A stretch of DNA of 64,000 nucleotides from Parapedobacter defluvii (GTDB lineage Bacteria; Bacteroidota; Bacteroidia; Sphingobacteriales; Sphingobacteriaceae). Of the stretch, positions 27,157 through 36,941 are shown one piece after another. The notes beneath the pieces are model-generated. The model ran no database searches, was not told the DNA's origin, and was given only the letters and a program-made list of their open reading frames with translations. A program made the translations under genes and the position numbers. Positions within the stretch are counted from its first letter, which is position 1; the number at the start of each line of letters is the position of its first letter. The DNA lies in assembly GCF_014642075.1 (NCBI RefSeq), contig NZ_BMIK01000004.1, positions 186,001 to 250,000 of the forward strand, read 5' to 3'.

Positions 27157-28739
27157 AGTTCTATGGTGAGTTTTTGAAGTTGATCCGCTTCGGATCTAAG
27201 TATACCGTTGACGAATACCCGGAAGCCTTTTCCTTTTCCATACTTCATTCCGGTGCGATCGTATAACAGGGTTAGCGACTTGCCCCGATAGGGAATATAA
27301 TCCAGGCAAAAATAATCCCAGGTATCGTTCGGGAGCAAGGGGTCGATGACCAGGGTGTCCGATTCTTCGGCACATAGGCCGATCAGTCCGGAGATCACAA
27401 GGTCGCAAAAAGAGGAATGATTGTAATCTTTTCCGCGTTCCACTCCTCCTTTTCCGGCAGACCAGCTTCCTTCGGACCAGTTTTTCAACCGGGTTCTTGC
27501 AATCCAGTCTCCGGTATAAGGGTTGAGGTTTTCATCGATCCAGGAGATTGTATTTCCATCCTCATCGATCCGCTGATGCGAACGGGCATAGGTAAGCAGC
27601 ACTTCCAGGTAATCCCTTTTATTTACGACCTGTTGTTGGTAGCCATGTAGCAGGTTGGCCATCGCTTTGAGGGTGATGCTGGTGGCAAAGGGCCAGCTGG
27701 GGCCGTTCCACTGGCATTCGTGGCCGTCGTATGCTACCTTAAAATCCGGGTGACGCTGCTCGGCTGTCGTGGGGCCATAAGGAGCCCAGAATCCCGCTCG
27801 GTCCATGAGCTGCGCCCACGCAATCGAGTGGCGGTTTTCGGGGATGGAGAAGTACCAGGGGGTATAGCCGTGTAATTCGCGGACATCGGTTTTCTCAAGC
27901 GCAGAACTTCCCCTCGGAATGACCTTGAAAAAAGCGGCTTCTTCGTCCCAGAGTAAGTTAAGCAGCTTACTTTTTAGCTGGAAAGCTTTGGTGGCAAACC
28001 GTTCGCTGATGGCCTGCTTTCCCAGCCTGCTTGCGATTTCGGACAACGCTTTCGCATCGCCGTACATATAACTATTAATGGTTGCCCGGTATCCTTCCAT
28101 ATTGTTGCTTTGTATCCCGGAAATGGATACTTCCATCCCATCTCTGTTGTCCGACTGCCAAAATAGGCCGTTGGTGTCCAAATGGCTATTCTCCCACTCC
28201 CTGAAGTTGGTTTCCAGCAAGGGTAACATGTGGGCGAGAAACTCCCCATCGGGGTGGACCTTAGTGAATGCATGGATTGCATCAGCGGCCCAAAAGCTAT
28301 ACAGCCTCGGGCTACCGCCACCACTAAACCAGAATTTGGCATAGTCTCGTAGATATTGTGCATTCCTGAGCCAGCGGCCTTCGTAAAAGTGGTGAGCGGC
28401 TGGACAACTGATCGAATTGTATTTGCCAGCCCACGGTACTTCCGGCAGAAATTCGGTAATGATATATCCGTCAGGGGTATGTTTAATGTGTTTGCGATAC
28501 GTCCACCACCGGAAATAGTAGGTTTGTTCCAGTTGTTTATCCGGACATTCAAAAAACGGAATGTTCTCCTGAATGAAAGCCCAGGCTTCGCTATTCGGGA
28601 TGGCCTGCCGATACAGCTCGTTGTCATGTTGGTTGAATGCATCGATGTAGAACTTGAAATCCATCGGATTCAGCACCTGCGCTTCCGTTGCTGTTGGAGC
28701 AAGCAGCGTCACAAAAAGTAAGTGTTTCAATAACTTCAT
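27153..28739 (-). CDS. MGH1-like (alpha/alpha)6-barrel glycoside hydrolase
   Basis: A 528-residue secreted protein with a signal peptide ending near ATEAQ. The central part resembles mannosylglycerate-hydrolase-like and GH63/GH37-clan barrels: QTYYFRWWTYRKHI near 90, FWAADAIHAF, DNRDGMEVSISG, GYTPWYFSIPE, QWNGPSWPFATSITLKA and NYTSS-like elements near 450. Acidic residues in the NRDGME and ECQWNGP segments are candidate catalytic residues. The substrate cannot be read from the sequence. Four-base ATGA overlaps with both neighbouring genes show tight translational coupling, so it should act on the same glycan as the two GH127 enzymes. Confidence 0.78.
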   Translation of the reverse strand: MKLLKHLLFVTLLAPTATEAQVLNPMDFKFYIDAFNQHDNELYRQAIPNSEAWAFIQENIPFFECPDKQLEQTYYFRWWTYRKHIKHTPDGYIITEFLPEVPWAGKYNSISCPAAHHFYEGRWLRNAQYLRDYAKFWFSGGGSPRLYSFWAADAIHAFTKVHPDGEFLAHMLPLLETNFREWENSHLDTNGLFWQSDNRDGMEVSISGIQSNNMEGYRATINSYMYGDAKALSEIASRLGKQAISERFATKAFQLKSKLLNLLWDEEAAFFKVIPRGSSALEKTDVRELHGYTPWYFSIPENRHSIAWAQLMDRAGFWAPYGPTTAEQRHPDFKVAYDGHECQWNGPSWPFATSITLKAMANLLHGYQQQVVNKRDYLEVLLTYARSHQRIDEDGNTISWIDENLNPYTGDWIARTRLKNWSEGSWSAGKGGVERGKDYNHSSFCDLVISGLIGLCAEESDTLVIDPLLPNDTWDYFCLDYIPYRGKSLTLLYDRTGMKYGKGKGFRVFVNGILRSEADQLQKLTIEL

Positions 28740-29845
28740 GGTTCCAACGTTGTATCAGTACGTAAATCTTTGGAAGTGGCAAGCACAATGACACGGCCTT
28801 GGTCACCCACTGCATTGTAGAAATGATAAACCACGTCGTTCCATTTGATTACCCAGGGTTTATGTGCGAATTGCTTATCATAGGGTTCGGATGGCGCGAT
28901 TAGGTCTTCGCCTTCCCATGGTGTCCAATGAATCAGATCATAGGAACAAGCAAAACGTTCGAATGCTCCCGGGCGCCAGAAAGCGCCGAAGTAAAACATT
29001 ACATACAGATCATTGATTTTGGTAATCTGTGCGTCTCCGCAGATGCCTTGATGCATGGTGATTAACGGTTGTTCGCCGTAGCGTTTCCAGTTTTCCAGGT
29101 CGTCAGAAACCGCCATGGCAATGCTTTCGAATCCCTCGCCGTTTGCATCTTTTTCCCGTCCTTTTGCATTGTAATACATGAGATACGGATGTCCCGTCAC
29201 CCCCTCGGTATCTTCGATGATTAAACTTTTATAGATGGTCAGGTTATCGTACCACCGCGCATCGGCATCGGAAGCGGATAAAATCGGAGTTGGGTTGCGC
29301 GTCCATTCAAGAGGTTCCGTGATATCCTCCGTGGATGCCAACCCAATGCCCAGCTGACCTGCTTCGTATCCTTGGCTGGAGCCGCCCAGATAGGACAACC
29401 AATACCTGCCATTTTGTTGTCTCGGCTGATAGGTTCCTCCCCATTCGATGTCTATGAGCGACACATAACCGGCCTTCTGTGAAGCATCCCATGTGGTGTC
29501 TGTAAACGATAGAATACGCCCTTTGGTGTCCCAATGCAGAAGATCGGCGCTTTCTGCCAGCCATGTTTCATAGCCTTTGCCATCGAAAACGATATACGTC
29601 ATGTACCACGTATTGTCCACCCGAAAGATCGTGGGGCTATCGACCATTTTGGTCGAATCCGGCGGAGCGAGGACGATACCGTATTTGTGGGGGGTCCTGA
29701 CTGTTTCAAATACGGTATTCATGGTTTCTATGGATACCACCCGCTGGCTCTTGCTTGCACCGTTGTGATCGCATGCCATTGCGCACAACACAGTGACTGA
29801 CAACAGACAGGAAATCCAATTGCTGGGGAGATGAATTTTCAACAT
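28736..29845 (-). CDS. five-bladed beta-propeller glycosidase, GH43/GH32-superfamily-like lipoprotein
   Basis: A 369-residue protein with a likely lipoprotein signal (AMAC, Cys25). The body has repeated propeller strands typical of GH43/GH117/GH130-like glycosidases: DSPTIFRVDNTWYMTYI, ESADLLHWDTKG, NGRYWLSYLGG, DDLENWKRYG and GDAQITKINDLYVMFYFG. Acidic residues at the strand starts (DSP, IEW, GDAQ) are candidate catalytic groups. No family-specific motif is certain. It lies between GH127 and MGH1-like genes, 3 bp after the first and overlapping the second by 4 bp. An arabinofuranosidase-type or galactosidase-type activity on the same substrate is an inference. Confidence 0.72.
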   Translation of the reverse strand: MLKIHLPSNWISCLLSVTVLCAMACDHNGASKSQRVVSIETMNTVFETVRTPHKYGIVLAPPDSTKMVDSPTIFRVDNTWYMTYIVFDGKGYETWLAESADLLHWDTKGRILSFTDTTWDASQKAGYVSLIDIEWGGTYQPRQQNGRYWLSYLGGSSQGYEAGQLGIGLASTEDITEPLEWTRNPTPILSASDADARWYDNLTIYKSLIIEDTEGVTGHPYLMYYNAKGREKDANGEGFESIAMAVSDDLENWKRYGEQPLITMHQGICGDAQITKINDLYVMFYFGAFWRPGAFERFACSYDLIHWTPWEGEDLIAPSEPYDKQFAHKPWVIKWNDVVYHFYNAVGDQGRVIVLATSKDLRTDTTLEP

Positions 29846-29848
29846 TTT

Positions 29849-31819
29849 TTATTCTTTATTCAACAAAATCGATGTGACCCGGCGGGGAATCCATACTTGC
29901 ATGGGTTGTTTGCCGCGGTTTGCCCATGCAAAATAAGGTATCGCCTTAAACGGTTGCACGGACGTGGTGGCTGATGCGCGGTCCGGAGTGGGTATGACAG
30001 CTTCCACCTCGCCGGATAGGGTGTATATGCCACCCAGCAAGTGGGGTTCCCATGTTTCCAAGAGCGGCACATCATCCTTGAGGATGACATTGAAAATTCC
30101 GCTGGCATTGTCTGCTTCTTCAAGGCAATATACCAGGGGGCCGCGTTGCAGGGCAACTTTACCGCGGTCTTGCGACACGCTGTCTGACGCCAATACGCGT
30201 TTTATTTCCATGGGTATCCGGATATCAACCCGATCTCCCTTTTTCCATGTATTGTGTACAATGGCATATCCATTGACCATTTTATACTGGGTCGGCTTGC
30301 CATTGATGCGGATTTCGGTATCCGGTGTTTCCGTGTTCGCAAACCGGTATAGGCCGCCGGAAATCGCATCGTTGCGTGCCCATCCCGGAATGCGCAGATG
30401 CAATGCAAATTCTCCGGTGTGTTCGGGCTCCAACAGTAGCGAAACAGACCCTTCCCATGGATAATTGGTCTGTTGGGTCAGTTTTACCCGGTTATTTTTC
30501 AGGGAGACGGTTGTTTTGCTGCCTGCATAGATATTCAACCAGATATCGTGCTCATCGTGGGCATACAAGTAATTTCCGACCGATGCCAAAAGGCGGGCGA
30601 TATTGGAGGGACAGCAAGCGGTTCCGAACCATTCCTTGCGGGTATCACCCTCATAACTGGTTAAGGGATTGGGATAAAAAAAGCGGTCACCGGTGAGCGA
30701 TATGCCTGCAAGCGCTCCATTAAACAGACTCCGTTCCAGCACATCAATGTACATCGCATTGCCGGTCAGTTGATTCATCCGCTGGTTCCAGAACACCATT
30801 CCTACAGAAGCACACGTCTCACCATATGCCTCAGCATTGGGCAAATCAAAGCTTTTCGTAAAGCCCTCGTTATGGCGGGAAGAGCCGATGGCTCCGGTGA
30901 GGTAAACGTTTTTATGAACCACATCTTCCCATACGCGTTGCATGGCATTCAGGTAGGTGGTATTTTTGGTGTATGATGCTACATCAGCCACGCCGGTGTA
31001 GTAGTACATGGCGCGTACGGCATGCCCGGTGATGTGGCTTATTGCTTCGATGGGCTGGTCATCCTGGCAGTACCGGGGTCCCCAGGCAGGATTGTCCCAT
31101 ATTCTGCCCACGCCATATCCGTGACCTCGTTGAGAAATAAACCAATTGGCCAGGTTGAGGTAGTTCTTGTTTCCGGTAGCTTCGTACAGTTTCACCAGGG
31201 CCAGCTCCACTTCCTGATGCCCCGTCACCCAGTTGCGCTTGCCCGGGCCAAAGATACTGTCCATGTGATCGGCCATTCGGATACCTACGTTCATCAACTT
31301 GTTTTTGCCGGTCGCATAATAGTATGCAATGCCGGCTTCGATGAGATGGCCGGCGCAATAGTCTTCGTGTTTTTCCATATCCGACCAGCGGTTTTCCAGA
31401 CCGGTCAACGTATAGAAGGTGTTGATATAACCATCGGGTTCCTGCGCGGCAGCAATTTTATCGATCCATTCATCCGCTCTTTTCTCTACCTGTGGACTGG
31501 GATAAATTTTGAGAGAGTAGGCAATTGCTTCCAAGGCTTTGTAGACATCGGAATCGTCATAATAGATTCCTTCATGGCCTTTTCCGTCATTTAACAGGCC
31601 TGCGGCCCGTTCAAAATTCCGTATTCGTCCGGTCTTGGCTTCTGTATATTCCATGCACACCGGTACGGTTACTTCACTGACTTTGTGGGCGTATGTTTTC
31701 CAGAAACCGTCGTCGAGGATAACTTCCGAAAAGTGGATCGGCCGGATAAGGGGCTGGCCAACAGCGCAAGTGATGCCGCAGAACATCAGGGCAATTGAAG
31801 GGATAAAAAAAGGCTTCAT
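29849..31819 (-). CDS. GH127 beta-L-arabinofuranosidase
   Basis: A 656-residue secreted enzyme closely matching HypBA1-type GH127. The zinc-cysteine active site is complete: YGETCAS gives Glu334 and Cys336, and TACCPSNIARL gives Cys402 and Cys403. Glu318 (HNEGFT) lies exactly 16 residues before Glu334, the spacing of acid/base Glu322 to Glu338 in HypBA1. GH127 removes beta-L-arabinofuranose, for example from hydroxyproline-linked arabino-oligosaccharides of plant extensins or from side chains of complex pectin. It is the first enzyme gene after SusD, separated by a 78-bp gap with a strong hairpin. The signal peptide ends near AVGQP. This is the best clue to the substrate of the locus. Confidence 0.92.
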   Translation of the reverse strand: MKPFFIPSIALMFCGITCAVGQPLIRPIHFSEVILDDGFWKTYAHKVSEVTVPVCMEYTEAKTGRIRNFERAAGLLNDGKGHEGIYYDDSDVYKALEAIAYSLKIYPSPQVEKRADEWIDKIAAAQEPDGYINTFYTLTGLENRWSDMEKHEDYCAGHLIEAGIAYYYATGKNKLMNVGIRMADHMDSIFGPGKRNWVTGHQEVELALVKLYEATGNKNYLNLANWFISQRGHGYGVGRIWDNPAWGPRYCQDDQPIEAISHITGHAVRAMYYYTGVADVASYTKNTTYLNAMQRVWEDVVHKNVYLTGAIGSSRHNEGFTKSFDLPNAEAYGETCASVGMVFWNQRMNQLTGNAMYIDVLERSLFNGALAGISLTGDRFFYPNPLTSYEGDTRKEWFGTACCPSNIARLLASVGNYLYAHDEHDIWLNIYAGSKTTVSLKNNRVKLTQQTNYPWEGSVSLLLEPEHTGEFALHLRIPGWARNDAISGGLYRFANTETPDTEIRINGKPTQYKMVNGYAIVHNTWKKGDRVDIRIPMEIKRVLASDSVSQDRGKVALQRGPLVYCLEEADNASGIFNVILKDDVPLLETWEPHLLGGIYTLSGEVEAVIPTPDRASATTSVQPFKAIPYFAWANRGKQPMQVWIPRRVTSILLNKE

Positions 31820-31863
31820 AGCTAAAGATCAGCATAATTTATGTTGTACAAAAATAACATAGT

Positions 31864-31892
31864 TGGTGTCTATGGAACAACCATAGACACCA
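31864..31892 (-). terminator. hairpin between susD and the glycosidase genes, 12-bp perfect stem
   Basis: TGGTGTCTATGG (31864-31875) and CCATAGACACCA (31881-31892) are perfect arms with a five-base loop. On the minus strand the stem starts five bases after the SusD stop and is followed within about ten bases by a T-rich run (TTATTTTTG). It could be an attenuator giving more SusCD than enzyme mRNA, or a protector of the susCD 3' end. Confidence 0.6.
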
Positions 31893-31897
31893 GAGTT

Positions 31898-33514
31898 TTA
31901 TTGATAATCCGTATGTTGCACGAGTTTTGGGTTAGAATTGATGGCGATCTGCGGAATTGGAAAAACCGTACGGTAATTTCCGTTTGGTTTATGAGACAGC
32001 CAGCTTTTGGTGGTATAGACACCAAAGCGGATCATGTCCCTTCTGCGATGTGCCTCCCAAACAAACTCCCAACCTAACTCATCTAGCATTCTGCCGAATT
32101 GAATAGGTGTATTATCTCCGGCGGCTGTTATTTCATAATCTTCAACAAAACCGTATTGATAGCGGCTGTTTTGTAATAGTTCATCACCGGTTACGGTTGC
32201 TTTGGAAGGTGTTTCGGTAAATGCTCGCGCCCTGACTTCCGTCACCAGGCTAGCCGCATCGTTGCTTTGGCCAAGGCGCAGCAGGCATTCTGCCTTGATG
32301 AGCAAAACCTGTGCATACCGGAAAAATGGAAAATCATTGCTGAGGCTTCCCAGCGTACCCGTTTTCACTTCAAATTTATTCATCCGATAGCCTTCTGCTT
32401 CGCCGGTATAAATGCCATCGGGCAAGTCTTTGGTGAATATGAGGGGTTTACCTCCTTGGTCATACGACCCTACTAAGGGAGTTCTGCCGTCCGAAGCATA
32501 TTGCGGTCCAATCATCCAGAAAGCAGGTAGGCGCTGGTCGCTTTCATCGTAGGTATCAATGAATTGAGAAATTCCTTTGGCCGAACCGGCACCCCAGGGA
32601 GTGGTCAGCATGTCGAATTTGTTGCGCAGGGATCCATGCAAGGAAAACATATGTACGCTGAATCCACCGGCTTGGTTTTCATCAAATGGTAGGGCGAAAA
32701 TGATTTCAGAAGATCCCGTATTTTCCGTCCGGAATGCCGCTTTGAGATCGGATTCCAGCTGATATTTTCCAGACTTAATCACATCGTCGCACTCGTTTAG
32801 TGCCTCTTGCCACATGGGCTGACCTGTGTATACTTCCGCATTTAGGTATACGTTCGCGAGCAGCGTTTTTGCAGCCCATTTGTTGAAACGGGCATAATAC
32901 AACACATTTTTTTCTTCACTGAGTGAGGGAATGGATTCGGTGAGTTCGGTAACGATGAACTGAAAAATCGTGGATCGTTCGGTCTTTTCCGGAAGCTCAT
33001 CGGATCGGGTTGTGATCAGCGGAACATCGCCGAAGTTGTCAATCAACAGCCAGTAAAAGAATGCACGGATGGTGCGTACTTCCGCCACTAAGGATTCCGA
33101 AGATAGGTCGGCGGGTGGTGGAACCGTGCCATTTCGCAATTGGTCAATGACGCGGTTGGTGTTGATCACACCGGCGTACAACGTATTCCACATGTTGTTC
33201 ATCTGCATACTTTCCGAATTCCAGGTATGCTCATGCATCCTTCTGTATATACCCCCATCGTCCCAGCCGGAAGCGTTGGCGGGCATAACGATTGCATCTG
33301 CAGAAGTCTCTTGAACCATGTAAAAGTTTTGATGGGATATTAGGCCCCTCATGTTGGCATAAGCCACCCCTATGGCTTGATACGCATTGGTATAGGTATA
33401 CGACTCCTCTGTTAATTCGGAATATACGACTTCGTCTAAGTTATTGTTGCAGGAAGCGAAAATCAAACTGAGAAGTACGATGTATTGACCTGTTTTTTTA
33501 TATATCGTTTTCAT
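31898..33514 (-). CDS. SusD/RagB-type lipoprotein (GH127 locus)
   Basis: A 538-residue surface lipoprotein with lipobox IFASC (Cys22), a SusD N-terminal segment (TYTNAYQAIGVAYANMRG), the conserved EVRTIRAFFYWLLIDNFGDV helix and a C-terminal end with FVWEAHRRRDMIRFG and VFPIPQIAINSNP. It captures the glycan at the cell surface for its SusC partner, whose gene ends 27 bp upstream. By context it binds oligosaccharides with beta-L-arabinofuranose, but binding residues are not identifiable by motif. Confidence 0.94.
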   Translation of the reverse strand: MKTIYKKTGQYIVLLSLIFASCNNNLDEVVYSELTEESYTYTNAYQAIGVAYANMRGLISHQNFYMVQETSADAIVMPANASGWDDGGIYRRMHEHTWNSESMQMNNMWNTLYAGVINTNRVIDQLRNGTVPPPADLSSESLVAEVRTIRAFFYWLLIDNFGDVPLITTRSDELPEKTERSTIFQFIVTELTESIPSLSEEKNVLYYARFNKWAAKTLLANVYLNAEVYTGQPMWQEALNECDDVIKSGKYQLESDLKAAFRTENTGSSEIIFALPFDENQAGGFSVHMFSLHGSLRNKFDMLTTPWGAGSAKGISQFIDTYDESDQRLPAFWMIGPQYASDGRTPLVGSYDQGGKPLIFTKDLPDGIYTGEAEGYRMNKFEVKTGTLGSLSNDFPFFRYAQVLLIKAECLLRLGQSNDAASLVTEVRARAFTETPSKATVTGDELLQNSRYQYGFVEDYEITAAGDNTPIQFGRMLDELGWEFVWEAHRRRDMIRFGVYTTKSWLSHKPNGNYRTVFPIPQIAINSNPKLVQHTDYQ

Positions 33515-33540
33515 CTTTTCGACTATTAGTTTATTTTGGA

Positions 33541-36500
33541 TTAAAACGTGAGGAAAACGCCAAGGGTATAGCTTCGCACGGCAGGATAACGGTTTTTATC
33601 GTCGATACCGGGTGCTAATCCTCCGATACTTACTTCCGGATCGATACCTTTATATTGCGTAAACGTATAAAGGTTGGAGATCGAAGCGTAAATGCGCGCA
33701 TTTTTTAGGTAAGGATTGTTCATTTTCGCGTTATAACCCAAAGTTACGTTGTCGACTTTCCAGTAATTGCCATTTTCGAGGTAATAGCTGACATACTGCA
33801 ATGACTGGTCGTCTGCCAGCGGCTGCTTTCCGTAGATGTTATCATACGCATTGCTCCTGAGGTTACCGCGTGTAAGCATTACCGGCGCGCTCCAAAACAT
33901 TTCAGTCATATTCAAAATTTGAAAATCGAAGGCACCGCGCATGGTAATGTTCAAGTCAAAACTTTTATAGGAAAAAGTATTGTTCCAGTTGACGTAGTGC
34001 CTCGGCAGCCCATTGCCAATGATCTGTCTGTCATCTGCCTGCTGTTCGGCAATGGGTTTTGGGTTGCCATCTTTCCCCTCGATGATCCAATAGCCATCGT
34101 CGTCGATGCCTACACTTTTGAAGCCGTAAAAATTACCAATCGGCTGCCCCACCTGAACGCGATGAGTCGCTTGTTGGATTGGCTCTCCGGTATTGCCCGT
34201 GTCAAAATAACCGCTGGCCAAAGCAAAACGATCATTTGACAATGCGGTAACGCGGTTCGCATTGGTTGAGAAATTGGCAGCTGTATTCCATTGAAAATGG
34301 GGCGTTTGTACAGGGATAGCATTCAGTTGGACTTCTACTCCCTTGTTTTCCATGGAAGCAGCGTTTGCGGTGATCGAGCTATAGAGGTAGGGTGGTGTAG
34401 GCACCGGGAAATTGGCAATGAGATCTCGGGTAGTCCGGATATAATAGTCAATGGAACCTGCTATCCGGTTGTTTAAAAAGCCATAGTCCAACCCGATGTT
34501 CAACTCGCGCTTGGTTTCCCAACGAAGATCCGGATTGGGGTTGGTTGAAGGGTTAATCGCCTGAATCCATTGGCCGTTGACAAACACATTGGTATTGAAG
34601 TTAATTTTATTGAGCGACATGTACGAGGTATTTGGTTCCGTACCGGTAACTCCGAAGCCACCACGCAGTTTAAGTACAGACAGGGCGCTGAAATCTTGGA
34701 AAAATGGTTCTTTTTGGAGATTCCATCCCAACGAAATAGCCGGAAAATTGCCCCATTTGTGATTTGCCCCAAAGCGCGAAGAACCCTCATGCCTAAGACT
34801 CGCCATCAATAAATACTTGTCTTGAAAACTGTAATTGATGCGGAAGAAATATCCGGCCAGTTTGTTTTGAGATTGTGTAGAGTTTTCCGGAGCTTCACCT
34901 CTCCGGAGCGCAAGCCCGGCCCCAATATTGTTGTATGAGAACTCGTCAGTCGGAAAATCCCAGTTTTGCATCCAGTAATCTTCTGTATTGTATCGGCGCC
35001 AGGTATAACCACCAAGCAGGGTGAAGTAATGTTCACCGAGATTTTTATCATAATTGGCCGTTAATTCGAAAAGATCGTCTGTAGAACGGGTAGCACCTCT
35101 TGATGCAAATCCATTGCGCCCATTTCTGGCTGTTGAATAATGCTGTTTGGTTTCGTAATATCCCCGTGTGCTGTTATACATGTCGCGGGAGAAAAGCGCT
35201 TTGACCGCAAAACCATCGAAGGGCGTCAGTGTTGCTGTGCCAAACGTTCTGAAATTTTGATTCCGGTTTTCACCAATGGACTCCTCGATTAAGGCCAGGG
35301 GATTCATATAGTCGGTTTTGTCGGGTTGCTCTACCCAGTTGCCATTTTCGTCCCGTAAGGGTGAAGTAGGATTGAATGTGAGTGCATTGCGGTAAATCAA
35401 TCCCGAATAATTCCCGCCGTCAATGGCAAAGTGCTTTTGTTGGTAACCATTGATATTGGCATTCACTTTTAATATGCCATCAAACATGGAGTGGTTTATT
35501 TCCAGTCTCGGATATAAAATCGTATTATCCGATTTTTTCATCACCCCGTTTAGTTGCCGGTACTCCAGGCTCATGATATAATTGGTATTTTGTGTCCCTC
35601 CCTTCAAACTAAGGTTATAAACTTGGGAAAGGGGTATTTGGGTTGTTTGTGCCAGCCAATCGGTGCTTTGCCCGAAATCTACACTTCCCGGTTTGTTTTG
35701 TTGGACTAATTGACGATACTGAGCCGCATCCATGAATTCCAGTTCACGGGTCATCCGTTGGGTGGTCCAGTAGGCGTTGAAGTCGATTGTAGGGGGCATT
35801 TCACCCCGTACTTTCCGTGTGGTAATAAGTATTACCCCGTTTGTGCCTCTTGTACCATAAATAGCAGCAGCCGAACCGTCTTTGAGTACATCGATAGATT
35901 CGATGTCTTCAGGAGCTACCGTCATCAATGATCCAGGAACCCCATCGATCAATATCAGTGGCGCCGTGCTTCCATTAATCGTCACATTGCCACGTAGCAT
36001 AATCTGAGAAGTTGATGTGGGATTGCCATCGGGCGTAGCTACGCTTAGGCCGGCTACTTTGCCCCTGATAAGTTGCGCCGCATCTTGCACAGAACCTTTG
36101 ACGAAATCTTCCGCTTTTACGCTGGCTATCGCGGTAGTGATCTGTTCACGGCGCTGTGTGCCGTATCCCACCACGACCACTTCATCCAAATCACTGACCG
36201 ATTCGACCAATGCTGTATTTATAATAGATGAAGATCCAATGTTAATTTCTTGTGCCTCATACCCGACAATGGTGAAGACAAGTGCTCCTGTCTGATCGGG
36301 AAAAGAGACGGAGTAATTCCCGTTAGCATTGGTCGTGGTGGCAATGGAAGTATTTTTGACTTTTACCGTTACGCCTTCCAGCGGCCTGCCTTGTTCATCG
36401 GTTACCGTACCGGATATTTCGCGTTGTTGCTTTGCTATCGGGTTGGGCGTTGCCGGGTCTCCTTCCTTCATCTGTACGAGTACCGTTTGGTTTTCAATCT

Positions 36501-36819
36501 CATAGGTAAGCGGTTGTCCCGAAAAGCAAGCTTCTAAAACTTCCTGAATAGATGCGTCTTTAAAATGCAGGCTGACCGTCTTGATCCCTTGGAAATGTGC
36601 ATCGTTATATAAAAAATCGTAACCGGTCTGTTGTTGGATTTGATCTAAGACATCAGCTATGGAAGCGTTTTTTACGTTGATAGTCACCTTTTGTGCATAG
36701 CCCATGGCCGCTGCTTGTAGAAACGTCACAGTCAGCAAGAAAACAACGAGTTTCATGGTTAGCAGTAATTTAAACAGATATCGCCGAGAGCGGCAAAATG
36801 CGATGGAATTTTTATACAT
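33541..36819 (-). CDS. SusC-type receptor with STN signalling domain (GH127 locus)
   Basis: A 1092-residue TonB-dependent transporter. After a signal region (AAAMGYAQ near 36-43) comes an STN domain (about 44-118: VTINVKNASIADVLDQI, YDFLYNDAHF, VSLHFKDASIQEVLEACF). Then come a carboxypeptidase-regulatory domain (SGTVTDEQGRPLEGVTVKVK), the SusC motif LDEVVVVGYGTQRREQITTA, a plug and a barrel ending in SYTLGVFLTF. The STN domain talks to a FecR anti-sigma factor when substrate is bound. FecR and ECF sigma genes lie directly upstream in the same orientation, so this is a full trans-envelope signalling set. Met22 is an alternative start, but an N-terminal extension like this one is usual in related receptors. 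Confidence 0.95.
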   Translation of the reverse strand: MYKNSIAFCRSRRYLFKLLLTMKLVVFLLTVTFLQAAAMGYAQKVTINVKNASIADVLDQIQQQTGYDFLYNDAHFQGIKTVSLHFKDASIQEVLEACFSGQPLTYEIENQTVLVQMKEGDPATPNPIAKQQREISGTVTDEQGRPLEGVTVKVKNTSIATTTNANGNYSVSFPDQTGALVFTIVGYEAQEINIGSSSIINTALVESVSDLDEVVVVGYGTQRREQITTAIASVKAEDFVKGSVQDAAQLIRGKVAGLSVATPDGNPTSTSQIMLRGNVTINGSTAPLILIDGVPGSLMTVAPEDIESIDVLKDGSAAAIYGTRGTNGVILITTRKVRGEMPPTIDFNAYWTTQRMTRELEFMDAAQYRQLVQQNKPGSVDFGQSTDWLAQTTQIPLSQVYNLSLKGGTQNTNYIMSLEYRQLNGVMKKSDNTILYPRLEINHSMFDGILKVNANINGYQQKHFAIDGGNYSGLIYRNALTFNPTSPLRDENGNWVEQPDKTDYMNPLALIEESIGENRNQNFRTFGTATLTPFDGFAVKALFSRDMYNSTRGYYETKQHYSTARNGRNGFASRGATRSTDDLFELTANYDKNLGEHYFTLLGGYTWRRYNTEDYWMQNWDFPTDEFSYNNIGAGLALRRGEAPENSTQSQNKLAGYFFRINYSFQDKYLLMASLRHEGSSRFGANHKWGNFPAISLGWNLQKEPFFQDFSALSVLKLRGGFGVTGTEPNTSYMSLNKINFNTNVFVNGQWIQAINPSTNPNPDLRWETKRELNIGLDYGFLNNRIAGSIDYYIRTTRDLIANFPVPTPPYLYSSITANAASMENKGVEVQLNAIPVQTPHFQWNTAANFSTNANRVTALSNDRFALASGYFDTGNTGEPIQQATHRVQVGQPIGNFYGFKSVGIDDDGYWIIEGKDGNPKPIAEQQADDRQIIGNGLPRHYVNWNNTFSYKSFDLNITMRGAFDFQILNMTEMFWSAPVMLTRGNLRSNAYDNIYGKQPLADDQSLQYVSYYLENGNYWKVDNVTLGYNAKMNNPYLKNARIYASISNLYTFTQYKGIDPEVSIGGLAPGIDDKNRYPAVRSYTLGVFLTF

Positions 36820-36941
36820 TTGACAAAATGTTTGGTTAATAATTGAGTTATCGTCTTACAATTGATTCAATGCCAGCATTCATGCCGGGCGCGCCGCGAA
36901 CGCTTCCGGCTTTTTTGTGGCCATTGTTGATGCAGGTATTG

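Noticed and set aside
27974-28642. Second minus-strand frame of 222 residues within the MGH1-like gene
   Set aside because: The main frame has a signal peptide and family motifs and is translationally coupled on both sides; the other frame has neither.
36884-36916. GCCGG ... CCGGC followed by TTTTTT, resembling a plus-strand terminator
   Set aside because: No plus-strand gene ends here; on the minus strand, where transcription runs, the T-run would precede the stem. The loop is also long (17 bases).
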